DNA of 64,000 bases from Pyramidobacter sp. C12-8 (GCF_002007215.1 NZ_MUHX01000011.1:18466-82465), one strand, 5' to 3'. Positions 49,254-58,297 are shown, counted from the stretch's first letter. Translations and numbers: made by a program. The notes: generated by a model not told the origin, from the letters alone.

Positions 49254-50300
49254 TCAGCGGGGCTGCTCGGGGCGCCATTTCCACAGGCGCCGCTGCGTGG
49301 AGAAATCGAAGTCGGAGATGGCGCGGTCCGCTTCCATGCCGCCGTCGAGCTGTTCGACGGAACCGTGCCAGCTGTTGAGGTAAAAGTCCAGATTGTCCGC
49401 CGCCGCCACGATCATGGCCTCGGGCGTGGCGGGCAGCACCGGCGAGCCGAACTCCTTCTGGCCGTGGTGGCTGAGGATGATGTGCCCGAGCAGCGTGCGC
49501 GTCAGCGGCGTGAGCTTGAACTCGTCCGCCAGCCTGACGAAGCGCGCGTAGCCGGTGGCGATGTGGTCGAGCACCGTGCCTTCCAGCGTCGATTCGGGGC
49601 CGGGATCGAGCGCGTAGGTGTCGAGCTTGCCGAGATCGTGCAGCAGCGCTCCGGCGACGACAACGTCGAGGTCGGGCTCGTACGCGGTGCCCTGATAGCT
49701 CTGGGCGATGGCCCGGGCGGAGCGCGCCACGCCGAGCGTGTGTTCGAGCAGGCCGTGCAGGTAGGCGTGATGGTGCGCCACGGCGGCGGGAAAGGTCCTG
49801 AAGGCCTGCCACGTAGCGCTGTCGGGCTGGAAGACGAAGCGCAGGAATTCCCCCGCCTCGCCTCCGCAGCTATCGACGAACTGCCAGAACTCGGCCTCCA
49901 GCCGGTCGACGGGGACCCCGGCGGCGCGGATGAACGCGGCCGGACGGTATTCCTCGCGCTCCTGATCGACGAGCCAGATCTGATTGAACTGATACTGAGG
50001 CTTGCCCTTGAACTCGGTGATCGAGCCGATCAGCCCCACCGTTTCGCCTTTGAGGTTCCGTACCAGCGGCGAAGCGGCCGGTTCGGCGATTTCCTTTTTG
50101 ACGCCGTCCTTGAGGTCGAACCACTGGGCGTTGCCCCAGATCTTGGCGTCGAGCGCGCCCGACTTGTCCATGACGGACATGATCCAGTAGGGCTTGTCGT
50201 TTTTGTCGCGCTTTTCCTTGAGCTCCGTGACCAGGCCGACGGACTGGAACTTGGAATCGACGGGAAGCGCGCGCACTTCCGCGAGCGTTTTATTGGACAT
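49254..50300 (-). CDS. YhaM-like 3'-5' exoribonuclease
   Basis: 348 aa. An N-terminal OB-fold (KFQSVGLVTELKEKRDKNDKPYW, about 18-40) and a C-terminal HD domain (HGLLEHTLGV, ALLHDLGKLDTY, LGHIILSHHG) match YhaM/CBF1 exoribonucleases involved in mRNA decay and DNA metabolism. AAAGGAG precedes the ATG. First gene of a three-gene operon with the pseudouridine synthase and the Cys-tail protein; divergent from the CDC48-like gene. Confidence 0.9.
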   Translation of the reverse strand: MSNKTLAEVRALPVDSKFQSVGLVTELKEKRDKNDKPYWIMSVMDKSGALDAKIWGNAQWFDLKDGVKKEIAEPAASPLVRNLKGETVGLIGSITEFKGKPQYQFNQIWLVDQEREEYRPAAFIRAAGVPVDRLEAEFWQFVDSCGGEAGEFLRFVFQPDSATWQAFRTFPAAVAHHHAYLHGLLEHTLGVARSARAIAQSYQGTAYEPDLDVVVAGALLHDLGKLDTYALDPGPESTLEGTVLDHIATGYARFVRLADEFKLTPLTRTLLGHIILSHHGQKEFGSPVLPATPEAMIVAAADNLDFYLNSWHGSVEQLDGGMEADRAISDFDFSTQRRLWKWRPEQPR

Positions 50301-50362
50301 GAAAAAACTCCTTTACGTGATGAAAGTGGCTCAGCTGAAAAAGATCCTGCCGCAGACCACTT

Positions 50363-50392
50363 ATAATATCACCGCCAAAAGTCAAGAGGCAA
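50363..50392 (-). promoter_or_regulatory. Candidate promoter of the yhaM-like operon
   Basis: On the minus strand TTGCCT, 18 bp, TATTAT, about 63 bp before the start. Confidence 0.5.
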
Positions 50393-50481
50393 GGCGCTGA
50401 AAGATCGGGAATTTTCCGTGACGATTCTGCCGAAGAAAACGAAGTGTGTTAAACTTTCACTGTGTCACGGAGGTGGTGGCT

Positions 50482-52614
50482 TTGCTGAAAATCATCAGTG
50501 GAAACGAATCGGACCGGGGGCTCGTGCACGCGCGGGTGTCTCCGGCCGATATGAGCCGATATGCGCTGACCGACGGCGGTTTCGTGGAGCTCGAAGGCGA
50601 ACGCCGCTCGGCGTTCCGCGTGGTCTACGACGCTTCCGTTGCCGAAGGCTGCGTGGGGCTCGATCCCGTCGGCATGGAGAATCTCGGCCGCGGCGAAGGG
50701 GGCGAGGTGCGCCTTTATCGCTGCGAGCTGGGGTATGCCGAGCGCGTCGTGCTGATCCCCACGACCGTTGCCGCCGCCGACGAACTGGACCGCGGCTATC
50801 TCCGCGCGCGCCTGCGCGACCTGCCGGCGAGCGTCGGCGACGAGGTGCGGATCCTGTCGCCGTACGGAAACGAACTGCGTCTGCGCGTGGCCGAGACGAT
50901 GCCCGGCGGCGCCGTGATGGTGACCGCCTCCACCGACGTCGTCCTCGAACGGGCCCAGATCGGCGCCCTGAAACCGAAGAAGATCACCTATGCCGACATC
51001 GGCGGGCTGGACGCGCAGCTGCGCCGTATCCGCGAGATGATCGAACTGCCGCTGAAGTTCCCGGAAGCTTTTGTGCGCCTCGGCGTGGAGCCGCCGAAGG
51101 GCGTGCTCCTTTACGGCCCGCCCGGCACCGGCAAGACGGTGATCGCCCGCGCCGTGGCCAACGAAAGCGACGCCTGGTTCACGAGCATCTCCGGCCCGGA
51201 GATCATCGGCAAGTATTACGGCGAGAGCGAGGAGCGCCTGCGCGCCGTTTTCGAGGAAGCCCAGCAGAACGCGCCGGCCATCATCTTCATCGACGAAGTG
51301 GACGCCATCGCCCCCAAACGGGAGGAGATGGGCGGCGAGAAACAGGTGGAGCGGCGCGTCGTGGCCCAGCTGCTGACGCTGATGGACGGGCTTTCGTCGC
51401 GCGGCCAGGTCGTGGTCATCGCCGCCACGAACATCCCCAACACGCTCGATCCGGCTCTGCGCCGTCCCGGGCGTTTCGACCGCGAGATCGCCGTGCCCAT
51501 CCCCGACCGCAACGGCCGCCTGGAGATCCTGAAGATCCACACGCGCGGCATGCCTCTGGCGGAAAGCGTGGATCTGGAACGTCTGGCCGACATCACGCAC
51601 GGTTTCGTCGGCGCCGACCTGCAGGCCCTCGCCAAGGAATCGGCCATGATGGCGCTGCGCCGCCTGCTGCCGTCGCTCGACGACGCGGCGAAACTGAAGG
51701 ACGAAAGCTTCCTTTCCATGGAGATCACCATGGGCGACTTTCTCACGGCGCTGCGCGAGATCGAGGCGTCGGCCATCCGCGAAGTTTTCGTGGAGATCCC
51801 GAACACGACCTGGGACGACGTGGGCGGTCTGAAAGACGCGAAGGAAAAACTCGTCGAGGCCGTGCAGTGGCCGCTCAAACAGGGCGATCTGTTCCGCCGC
51901 TGGGGCGTGACGCCGCCGCGGGGCATCATGATCCACGGCCCTTCCGGCACGGGCAAGACGCTGCTGGTCAAGGCTCTGGCTCACGAGAGCGGCGTGAACT
52001 TCATCACCGTCAAGGGCCCGTCGCTGATGTCGCGCTACGTGGGCGAAAGCGAGCGGGCCCTGCGCGACGTGTTCCGCACGGCCCGGCAGGCGGCGCCGTC
52101 GATCCTCTATTTCGACGAGATCGACTCGCTGACGCCGCGCCGCGGCAACGACGGCAGCTCGCAGGCGCAGACCGCCGACCGCGTGATCAGCCAGTTCCTG
52201 GCCGAGATGAGCGGCATCGAGGACATGGGAGGCGTGGTGGTGGTAGCGACGACGAACCGCATCGACCGCATCGATCCGGCCCTGTTCAGCGCCGGCCGTT
52301 TCGAACTGGCGCTGGAACTGCCCATGCCCGACGAAGCGGCGCGCGAGGAGATCCTGCGCATCCATCTGCGCAAGATCCCCCTTGCGGGGCTGTCGTTCCA
52401 TGATCTGGCCGTACGGAGCGAAGGCATGAACGGCGCCGAGATCGCGGCTCTGTGCCACGCCGCCTCCATGGAAGCGCTGCGCGAGCAGATCCGCAACGGG
52501 ACCGACGTTTCGCCCTGCCTGGAGCGGCGTCATTTCGAGGCGGCTTTTCGGGCGGAAAAGCTGCGCCGTCAGGCGCTGGAGCGGGAAAACGGCGATAAAG
52601 CGGATGGTTCGTGA
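50482..52614 (+). CDS. CDC48/p97-like double AAA+ ATPase
   Basis: 710 aa. An N-terminal double-psi barrel plus CDC48_2 region (about 1-180) precedes two AAA domains: D1 with GPPGTGKT (212-219), IIFIDEVDAIAPKRE and the GRFDREI box, and D2 with GPSGTGKT (486-493) and ILYFDEIDSLTPRRG. This is the archaeal CDC48 / eukaryotic p97 arrangement, an unfoldase that pulls proteins from complexes. A TTG start at 50482, eight bases after GGAGG, is preferred over GTG 50476, which is too close. It lacks the acidic C-terminal tail of p97. No obvious partner protease is adjacent. Confidence 0.9.
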   Translation: MLKIISGNESDRGLVHARVSPADMSRYALTDGGFVELEGERRSAFRVVYDASVAEGCVGLDPVGMENLGRGEGGEVRLYRCELGYAERVVLIPTTVAAADELDRGYLRARLRDLPASVGDEVRILSPYGNELRLRVAETMPGGAVMVTASTDVVLERAQIGALKPKKITYADIGGLDAQLRRIREMIELPLKFPEAFVRLGVEPPKGVLLYGPPGTGKTVIARAVANESDAWFTSISGPEIIGKYYGESEERLRAVFEEAQQNAPAIIFIDEVDAIAPKREEMGGEKQVERRVVAQLLTLMDGLSSRGQVVVIAATNIPNTLDPALRRPGRFDREIAVPIPDRNGRLEILKIHTRGMPLAESVDLERLADITHGFVGADLQALAKESAMMALRRLLPSLDDAAKLKDESFLSMEITMGDFLTALREIEASAIREVFVEIPNTTWDDVGGLKDAKEKLVEAVQWPLKQGDLFRRWGVTPPRGIMIHGPSGTGKTLLVKALAHESGVNFITVKGPSLMSRYVGESERALRDVFRTARQAAPSILYFDEIDSLTPRRGNDGSSQAQTADRVISQFLAEMSGIEDMGGVVVVATTNRIDRIDPALFSAGRFELALELPMPDEAAREEILRIHLRKIPLAGLSFHDLAVRSEGMNGAEIAALCHAASMEALREQIRNGTDVSPCLERRHFEAAFRAEKLRRQALERENGDKADGS

Positions 52615-52691
52615 GCTTTTGGCCGCGCTGGCGCTTCCGCTCCTTCGCCGAGAGAGCGGCGAAGCGCCGCTGAGTTTCAAGAAGATCGAAC

Positions 52692-52722
52692 GGGTCTGTT
52701 TGCGAAAACAGGCCCTTTTTTT
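52692..52722 (+). terminator. Terminator of the CDC48-like gene
   Basis: GGGTCTGTTT pairs with AAACAGGCCC (one G-U), followed by T7. Confidence 0.8.
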
Positions 52723-52728
52723 CAAAGA

Positions 52729-52745
52729 CGATGCGAGTCGCATCG
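52729..52745. repeat. 17-bp palindrome upstream of the ABC operon
   Basis: CGATGCGA-g-TCGCATCG, perfect 8-bp arms, 22 bp before the first gene of the peptide importer. It may be an operator or mRNA hairpin. Confidence 0.4.
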
Positions 52746-52767
52746 GATCCCCCTCGAGGTGATGGGA

Positions 52768-54432
52768 ATGAAAAAAGTCGCGGCGCTGACGGCGCTGCTT
52801 CTGTGCTGCGCCTGGCCGTCATTGGGCGCGCCGGTCTTCGATCCGGAAAAAGTGACCGGACCGCGAATCGAAAGGCTGTGCCTGGTCATCGTCGCCAACG
52901 CCGATGCGCAGGTGCTGGCGGCGGAAAACGGCGAGCTCGACATCCTCGGCGACATCGCCCGCCCCGCGGACATCGATCGCCTGAGCGCCGACCCGAATCT
53001 GGAAATGTCGCTGGCGCGAGGTTTCCATGCGTTCTTCCTGCTCATGAACAACACCCGCGCCCCTTGGAACGATCGGATCGTCCGCCAGGCGGCGGCTCAG
53101 TCCATCGACCGCAACGGCATGGTGCGCAGCATCTATTCCGGCTACTGCGAGCCCATCAACAGCTGGCTGCCGCCCGTTTCGCCCTGGGCGAGCCCGGACG
53201 GCACGCGCAATATTTTCGACCGCGCCGCCGCCCGCGAGAAACTGCTTTCCTGCGGCTACCGCTTCAACTTTGCGGGAAAACTGACGGCTCCCGACGGCCG
53301 CCCGCTGCCTAAAATCACGCTGCTGGCGCCGCTGGCCCGCGCGGCGCCGACCACGGCGGAAATGGCGGAGCGCCTCGCCGACTCGCTGAACGCCGCCGGC
53401 TTCGACGTGGAAGTGGAGCCGCTGGACTTTTCCGCCATGGTCGCGCGCCTGGACCGCAAGGACTATTCGCTGGCGGTGCTGGCCTGGTCCATGGGGCGCA
53501 ATCCCGATTCGCTTTACAGCTTTTACCACAGCTCCATGGACGTTGCCGGCGGTTACAATCTGACCGGCACTCACGACGCGGCGCTCGACGCGGCGCTGAC
53601 GAGACTGCGCTTCGCGCCCGACAAGGCATCGGCGGAACGGGCGTCGGCGGAAGCGCAGCGCCTGCTCGGCGAACTGGTGCCGTCGGTGCCCGTTTACAGC
53701 CGCTTCTCCGTGGCGGCCGTCTCGAAAAAGTGGCGCAACGTGCTGTCGACGGACCGGATCACCGCCGACAACCTGTGGACGCTGATGATGGCCGAACCGC
53801 GCGACGGGACGACGCGCACCATGACCATGGCGCTGGCCGAGGAACCGCGCAGCCTGAATCCATTTACCGCCAGCAGCGCCTATTCGTGGCAGGTGCTCGG
53901 CATGGTCTACGAGGGCCTGATCGCTGTCAACCCTTTCACGCTCGAGGACATGCCCGGTCTGGCGGAAGAATGGCGCGTCGAGACGGCGGGCGAAGGCGCC
54001 GGCGCTCATACCGTGCTGCGCTTCCGGCTGAAGGAGAATCTGCGCTGGAATGACGGAACGCCGCTGACGGCCGGCGACTTGAAGGCGACGATCGATTTCG
54101 TCCATAAAAACGAAATTCCCCGCTTCTTCGACGCCGTCAAGGACGTGGCGGAAACGGAGGCGCCGAACGCCCGCGAGCTGACGGTGACCATGAAAGGCGT
54201 GAGCTACTGGTATCTCGACAACGTCGCCGGTCTGCCCTGGATGCCGGCGCGGATCGTGGAAAACATCAGGGACTGGCAGAACTGGGACCCCCTCGACCGC
54301 GAAGAAAAATTCGGCCCGCGCGGCCTCGTCGGCGCCGGCCCCTTCATGCTCGAGGAATACCGCCCCGGCGAGTACGTGATGATGAAACGGAATCCCTGCT
54401 ATCTGCGCTTGCCGGAGGAGGAAAGGCGATGA
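52768..54432 (+). CDS. Circularly permuted family-5 (peptide-type) substrate-binding protein
   Basis: 554 aa with a signal peptide (MKKVAALTALLLCCAWPSLG). The order of the fold is inverted. Residues 27-342 correspond to the second part of a DppA/OppA protein: GPRIERLCLV...AENGELDIL, then FLLMNN...WNDRIVRQAAAQSIDR, then FDRAAAREKLLSCGY. Residues 343-554 correspond to the first part: ALAEEPRSLNPF, MVYEGLI, MPGLAEEWRV, LRWNDGTPLTAGDLK and finally VGAGPFMLEEY...RNPCYL, where the protein ends. In normal members RNPxY is followed directly by the xxIDxL strand. Both parts are intact and the length is normal. GAGGTGA precedes ATG 52768; the stop overlaps the permease gene by 4 bp. Confidence 0.9.
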   Translation: MKKVAALTALLLCCAWPSLGAPVFDPEKVTGPRIERLCLVIVANADAQVLAAENGELDILGDIARPADIDRLSADPNLEMSLARGFHAFFLLMNNTRAPWNDRIVRQAAAQSIDRNGMVRSIYSGYCEPINSWLPPVSPWASPDGTRNIFDRAAAREKLLSCGYRFNFAGKLTAPDGRPLPKITLLAPLARAAPTTAEMAERLADSLNAAGFDVEVEPLDFSAMVARLDRKDYSLAVLAWSMGRNPDSLYSFYHSSMDVAGGYNLTGTHDAALDAALTRLRFAPDKASAERASAEAQRLLGELVPSVPVYSRFSVAAVSKKWRNVLSTDRITADNLWTLMMAEPRDGTTRTMTMALAEEPRSLNPFTASSAYSWQVLGMVYEGLIAVNPFTLEDMPGLAEEWRVETAGEGAGAHTVLRFRLKENLRWNDGTPLTAGDLKATIDFVHKNEIPRFFDAVKDVAETEAPNARELTVTMKGVSYWYLDNVAGLPWMPARIVENIRDWQNWDPLDREEKFGPRGLVGAGPFMLEEYRPGEYVMMKRNPCYLRLPEEERR

Positions 54433-55406
54433 GAAAAAACTGGCTGCTGCGCCGCGTGCTGGCCTCGCTGGCCGTGCTGGCGGCTGTGCTGGCGCTGAAC
54501 TTCGTCCTTTTCCGGGTGATGCCCGGCGACGCCGTGAGCACCATCGTCGACCCGAACTTTTCGCCGCAGGCCAAGGAACGCCTGCGCGAACTCTACGGGT
54601 TGGAACGCCCCTTGCCGGAACAGTTCGTCCTGTATCTGAAGCGGATGCTGACGTTCCGTTTCGGCCTGTCGTTCCTGAGCCGGAAGCCCGTCTGGGACGA
54701 ACTGCTTTCGCGCTTGCCCGGCACGCTGATCTTGATGTCGCTGGCCATGCTCTGCTCGGCGGCGCTGGGCATTTGGCTCGGCGTGAAAGCGGCGGTGAAA
54801 CGCGGCTCATGGCTGGAGCGGACGGTCCTGCGCGTCGGCGCGGCGATGTCGTCGTTCCCGGGATTTTTTGTGCAGCTGGTGCTGCTCATGCTGCTGGCGC
54901 ACGACTTCCCGATCTTTCCGCTGCGTGGCAGCCTGTCGGTCCCCGCCCCTTCGGGCGCCTGGACGCTGTTGGCCGACCGCGCCTGGCATCTGGCGCTGCC
55001 GGTGCTGTCGCTGACGCTGATGGGTTTCGGCGGCTGGGCGCTGTACGTGCGCAATCTGATGGTCCGCGCGCTTGGCGAAGATTACGTGCTGATGGCCCGC
55101 GCCCGCGGCCTGACGAGACGCCGCGTGATTTACGGGCATGCCTTCCGCACGATCCTGCCGCCGCTCGTGACGATCCTGCTGATGTCGGTGCCGGGGCTCG
55201 TTTCCGGCGCGGTGATCACCGAGACGGTCTTCTCGCTGCGCGGCGTGGGTTCGTTTTTGCTCGAGGCGCTTTCGGGCCATGATTATCCGGCGGCGGGGGC
55301 TTCCTTTTATTTGCTGGCGCTGATCACGGTCGTCTGCAACCTGCTGGCCGACGTCGCCTATGGGCTGGTCGACCCGCGCGTGCGCCTCGAGGGGGTGAAC
55401 CGATGA
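54429..55406 (+). CDS. Peptide ABC transporter permease, DppB type
   Basis: 325 aa, six membrane helices. The N-terminal FRVMPGDAVSTIVDPNFSPQ and LRELYGLERPLPEQFVLYL block is the usual DppB/OppB periplasmic segment; the EAA loop is VRALGEDYVLMARARGLTRRRV near 215-236. It forms the channel with the next gene's product. The start overlaps the binding-protein stop (ATGA), and its end overlaps the next gene by 4 bp. Confidence 0.93.
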   Translation: MRKNWLLRRVLASLAVLAAVLALNFVLFRVMPGDAVSTIVDPNFSPQAKERLRELYGLERPLPEQFVLYLKRMLTFRFGLSFLSRKPVWDELLSRLPGTLILMSLAMLCSAALGIWLGVKAAVKRGSWLERTVLRVGAAMSSFPGFFVQLVLLMLLAHDFPIFPLRGSLSVPAPSGAWTLLADRAWHLALPVLSLTLMGFGGWALYVRNLMVRALGEDYVLMARARGLTRRRVIYGHAFRTILPPLVTILLMSVPGLVSGAVITETVFSLRGVGSFLLEALSGHDYPAAGASFYLLALITVVCNLLADVAYGLVDPRVRLEGVNR

Positions 55407-56656
55407 GCGGTTTTTTCGGGCGCGCTTCCTTTTGGTCCCTTGTCTTCATCGCCGCGGCGGGAATCGTCGGTCCGCGGCTGCTGGACAGCCCCGCCGACGT
55501 CGTGGGGGCGCCGTTTGCCCGGCCGCTCTGGTGGCGCGGCGATCTTTCGACGTCGAAAACGGCGGAGATCTCGGCTGCCGGCGGACGCGCGACGCTGGCA
55601 ACCGACGGCTTTGCGAAAGACGACGTCGGCCTGCGCCCCGGCGCGTCGGGGCTGGCTTTCGACTGGAAGACGCAGCCGGCGGCGGTTTTCGCGCTGGAAG
55701 GCGAGATCACGGCGAATCCCGCCCGGACGGTGACCGTGACGTGGCGCGCCCCGGAAAAGGATTTTGAGCTGGTGCGCCGTGACGGACAGGAAAAGTATTG
55801 GCTCAATCTGGACGCGCGGGACATGATCTTCAAGCGGCGCCTTGGCCTGCCGCTGATCGGCCGCGGCACGGAACGGCTTTTCCCGCGGCGGGGGCGTTAC
55901 GAACTCGTGGTCGGCGGCGCGGAGAGTTTTCGCCTCAAACTGATCCTGTTCGGTCAGAAACAGGGATTGCTGGGCACCGACCAACGCGGGCGCGACGTCC
56001 TTGCCCTGCTGCTGAACGGCATCGGCACGTCGCTGACCGTCGGCGTCAGCGCGACGCTGGCGGCGACGCTGCTGGGGCTCGGCTTCGGGCTGACGGCCGG
56101 TTACGTGGGCGGCTGGATCGACGCTCTGATCATGCGCGTCGTGGACATCCTGCTGGCGATCCCCGCGCTGCCGATTCTGATGACGCTGGCCGGTTTGTGG
56201 GGCAAAGGATTATGGCAGCTTGTGCTGATCCTGTCGATCTTCTCGTGGATGGGAACGGCCCGTTCGGTGCGCGCGCTGACGCTGACCGTCCGCGAAAGCC
56301 CGTGGGTGGAGGGATTGAAGGCGCTCGGTGCGAAAAAAAGTTATATCCTCCGGCGTCATCTGCTCCCCGAGACGGCGCCGATCGTGCTGGCCAATCTGGC
56401 TCTGGGGGTGCCGGGCGCGATTCTGGCGGAAGCGGGGCTGGCCTTTTTGGGATTGTCGGACCCGCGCCTGGTGTCGTGGGGGAGAATGCTGCACGAAGCG
56501 CACTCTTTCGGCGCGTTTACCGAGGGCGCGTGGTGGCTGATCGTGCCGCCCGGCCTCGGCATCGTGTCGCTGTGTCTGATCTTCGTGGACATGGGGCGTT
56601 TCCTTGAAGAGCGCATCGACCCGCGGCTGGGAGGAGAAGATCATGCTCACCGTTGA
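55403..56656 (+). CDS. Peptide ABC transporter permease, DppC type, with large periplasmic insertion
   Basis: 417 aa, against about 300 for the family. After the first membrane helix (about 10-27) comes a soluble region of about 160 residues with no counterpart in ordinary DppC, rich in beta-type sequence (RTVTVTWRAPEKDFELV, RRGRYELVVGGAESFRLKLILFG). Then the standard core resumes at LLGTDQRGRDVLALLL, with the EAA loop ESPWVEGLKALGAKKSYILRRHLLPE. The insertion should face the periplasm, where it could contact the permuted binding protein. Confidence 0.9.
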   Translation: MSGFFGRASFWSLVFIAAAGIVGPRLLDSPADVVGAPFARPLWWRGDLSTSKTAEISAAGGRATLATDGFAKDDVGLRPGASGLAFDWKTQPAAVFALEGEITANPARTVTVTWRAPEKDFELVRRDGQEKYWLNLDARDMIFKRRLGLPLIGRGTERLFPRRGRYELVVGGAESFRLKLILFGQKQGLLGTDQRGRDVLALLLNGIGTSLTVGVSATLAATLLGLGFGLTAGYVGGWIDALIMRVVDILLAIPALPILMTLAGLWGKGLWQLVLILSIFSWMGTARSVRALTLTVRESPWVEGLKALGAKKSYILRRHLLPETAPIVLANLALGVPGAILAEAGLAFLGLSDPRLVSWGRMLHEAHSFGAFTEGAWWLIVPPGLGIVSLCLIFVDMGRFLEERIDPRLGGEDHAHR

Positions 56657-57398
56657 AGGGCTCCGCGTCCGTTACGACGGTCAGTCTCATGAGGCGGTTT
56701 CGGGGGTGTCGTTCGACGTGCCGCGGGGAGCTTTCGTCGGCCTTGTCGGAGAGTCGGGCAGCGGCAAGACCAGTATCGTCATGACGGCGCTGGGGCTTTT
56801 GCCTGCGGGCAGCGTCGCGGCCGGTTCCGTCTTCTTCGCCGGGCGGAACCTGCTGGCGCTCGACGAGGAATCGCTGCGCCGCCTGCGCTGGAAAAAGATC
56901 GCGCTGGTGCCGCAGGGCGCGCAGAATTCCTTTACGCCCGTCAAAACGATCGAGGCCCACATCGAGGAAGTCCTGCGCGTTCATCTGCGCCTGCGCGGCG
57001 AGGCGGCCAAGGCGCGCGCCGCCGCGCTGCTGGCGGAAGCCGAACTGGACGCCGCCGTCGCCCGCCGTTATCCTCACGAACTGTCCGGCGGCCAGAAACA
57101 GCGCGCCGCCATCGCCCTGGCGCTGGCTTGCGAACCGTCGCTGCTGCTGGCCGACGAACCGACCACGGCGCTTGACGTGATCACCCAGGCCGGCATTCTC
57201 GGATTGCTGCGCCGGCTGCAGCGGGAAAAGCGGCTGACCGTGCTGCTTGTGACCCACGACCTGCCCATGGCCGCGTCCGTCTGTTCGCAGCTTTTCGTGA
57301 TGAAAGACGGCCGGCTGGTCGAGCGCGGCGCGCCGGAGGATCTGTTGACGGCGCCCCGTCATCCCTACACGCGCCGGCTCGTGCGCGCGATACTTTGA
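56643..57398 (+). CDS. Peptide ABC transporter ATP-binding protein, DppD type
   Basis: 251 aa. Walker A GESGSGKTS (about 36-44), signature LSGGQKQR, Walker B LLLADEPTTALD and the H-loop LVTHDL. The C-terminus ends with the HPYTRRLV sequence of the oligopeptide group but lacks the longer Fe-S/Cys tail of some DppD proteins. ATG 56643, after GGAGAAG, overlaps the permease gene by 14 bp. It pairs with the next gene to make the ATPase dimer. Confidence 0.92.
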   Translation: MLTVEGLRVRYDGQSHEAVSGVSFDVPRGAFVGLVGESGSGKTSIVMTALGLLPAGSVAAGSVFFAGRNLLALDEESLRRLRWKKIALVPQGAQNSFTPVKTIEAHIEEVLRVHLRLRGEAAKARAAALLAEAELDAAVARRYPHELSGGQKQRAAIALALACEPSLLLADEPTTALDVITQAGILGLLRRLQREKRLTVLLVTHDLPMAASVCSQLFVMKDGRLVERGAPEDLLTAPRHPYTRRLVRAIL

Positions 57399-57410
57399 GG
57401 CGAAGGGGAG

Positions 57411-58211
57411 ATGGCTGTGGAAGCGACGATTCGGGTGCACAATCTTTTCGTGAGCTTTCGTTCCAAGAACGGCGGCGAACATCGGGCGGTCGCGGGGCTT
57501 TCCTTCGCCGTGGAAAAAGGCGGGACGCTGGCCGTCGTCGGCGAATCGGGCAGCGGCAAAACCACGCTGCTGCGCGCGCTGATCGGCCTCGTGCCGCCGG
57601 AGGCGGGGTCGGTGGCGCTTTTCGGGCACGATCTGCAGGAGCTCGCTGCGGCGGATCTTTCGAAGATACGCCAGCGCTGCGGTTACGTGCCGCAGGATCC
57701 GTACGGAGCGCTGCCGCCGTCGCTGACCGCGCTGGGCGCTGTGATGGAACCGGCGCTCATCGCCCGGCGCGGACGTACGAAAGAAGACGTTCGCGCCAGA
57801 GCCAAAGCGATTCTGGCCGAGCTGGGGCTGACGGGCGAGCGCGTCCTCGATTCCCGCGCCGTCGGGCTTTCGGGCGGCCAGCGCCAGCGCGTCGAACTGG
57901 CCCGGGCGCTGATGCTCGGGCCGGAATTGCTGCTCTGCGACGAACCGACCTCCATGCAGGACGTGTCGACGCGCGGCGACATCATCGCGGTGTTGCGCCG
58001 ACACGTGGAGCGCGGCATGAGCCTGATCTTCGTCACTCACGACCTGAAACTGGCGGCCCGCGCCGCCGAACGCATCCTCGTCATGCAGCGCGGGCGCCTT
58101 TGCGAGGAGGGGCCCGCCGCCGAAGTGCTGTCCCGTCCTCGGGCTCCTTACACAAAGGCTCTGATCGCGGCGATCCCCGTGCTGCCGGCGAAACCGCTCC
58201 CCGGGGCGTGA
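57411..58211 (+). CDS. Peptide ABC transporter ATP-binding protein, DppF type
   Basis: 266 aa. Walker A GESGSGKTT (about 45-53), Q-loop YVPQDPYGALPPSLT, signature LSGGQRQR, Walker B LLLCDEPTSMQD and FVTHDL. Met-Gln in place of the usual Ala/Leu follows the Walker B Ser. The AEVLSRPRAPYTKALI tail is typical. Last gene of the five-gene importer (binding protein, two permeases, two ATPases). Confidence 0.92.
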   Translation: MAVEATIRVHNLFVSFRSKNGGEHRAVAGLSFAVEKGGTLAVVGESGSGKTTLLRALIGLVPPEAGSVALFGHDLQELAAADLSKIRQRCGYVPQDPYGALPPSLTALGAVMEPALIARRGRTKEDVRARAKAILAELGLTGERVLDSRAVGLSGGQRQRVELARALMLGPELLLCDEPTSMQDVSTRGDIIAVLRRHVERGMSLIFVTHDLKLAARAAERILVMQRGRLCEEGPAAEVLSRPRAPYTKALIAAIPVLPAKPLPGA

Positions 58212-58256
58212 CTGAAGAGAAAGCGTCTCTATCGGGATGGCGGGAATGATGTTATC

Positions 58257-58285
58257 TTGACATAATTTTGTTACGTTTTTATAAT
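58257..58285 (+). promoter_or_regulatory. Perfect consensus promoter
   Basis: TTGACA (58257-58262), exactly 17 bp, TATAAT (58280-58285): no mismatch to the sigma-70 consensus. The predicted start is about 58291-58293. Confidence 0.85.
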
Positions 58286-58297
58286 GAATTTACGGTT

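Noticed and set aside
52768..54432. Idea that the binding protein is a frameshifted or fused pair of truncated pseudogenes
   Set aside because: A single uninterrupted frame with normal total length, each segment present once, a signal peptide, a good RBS and tight coupling to intact permease genes favours a functional permutation.
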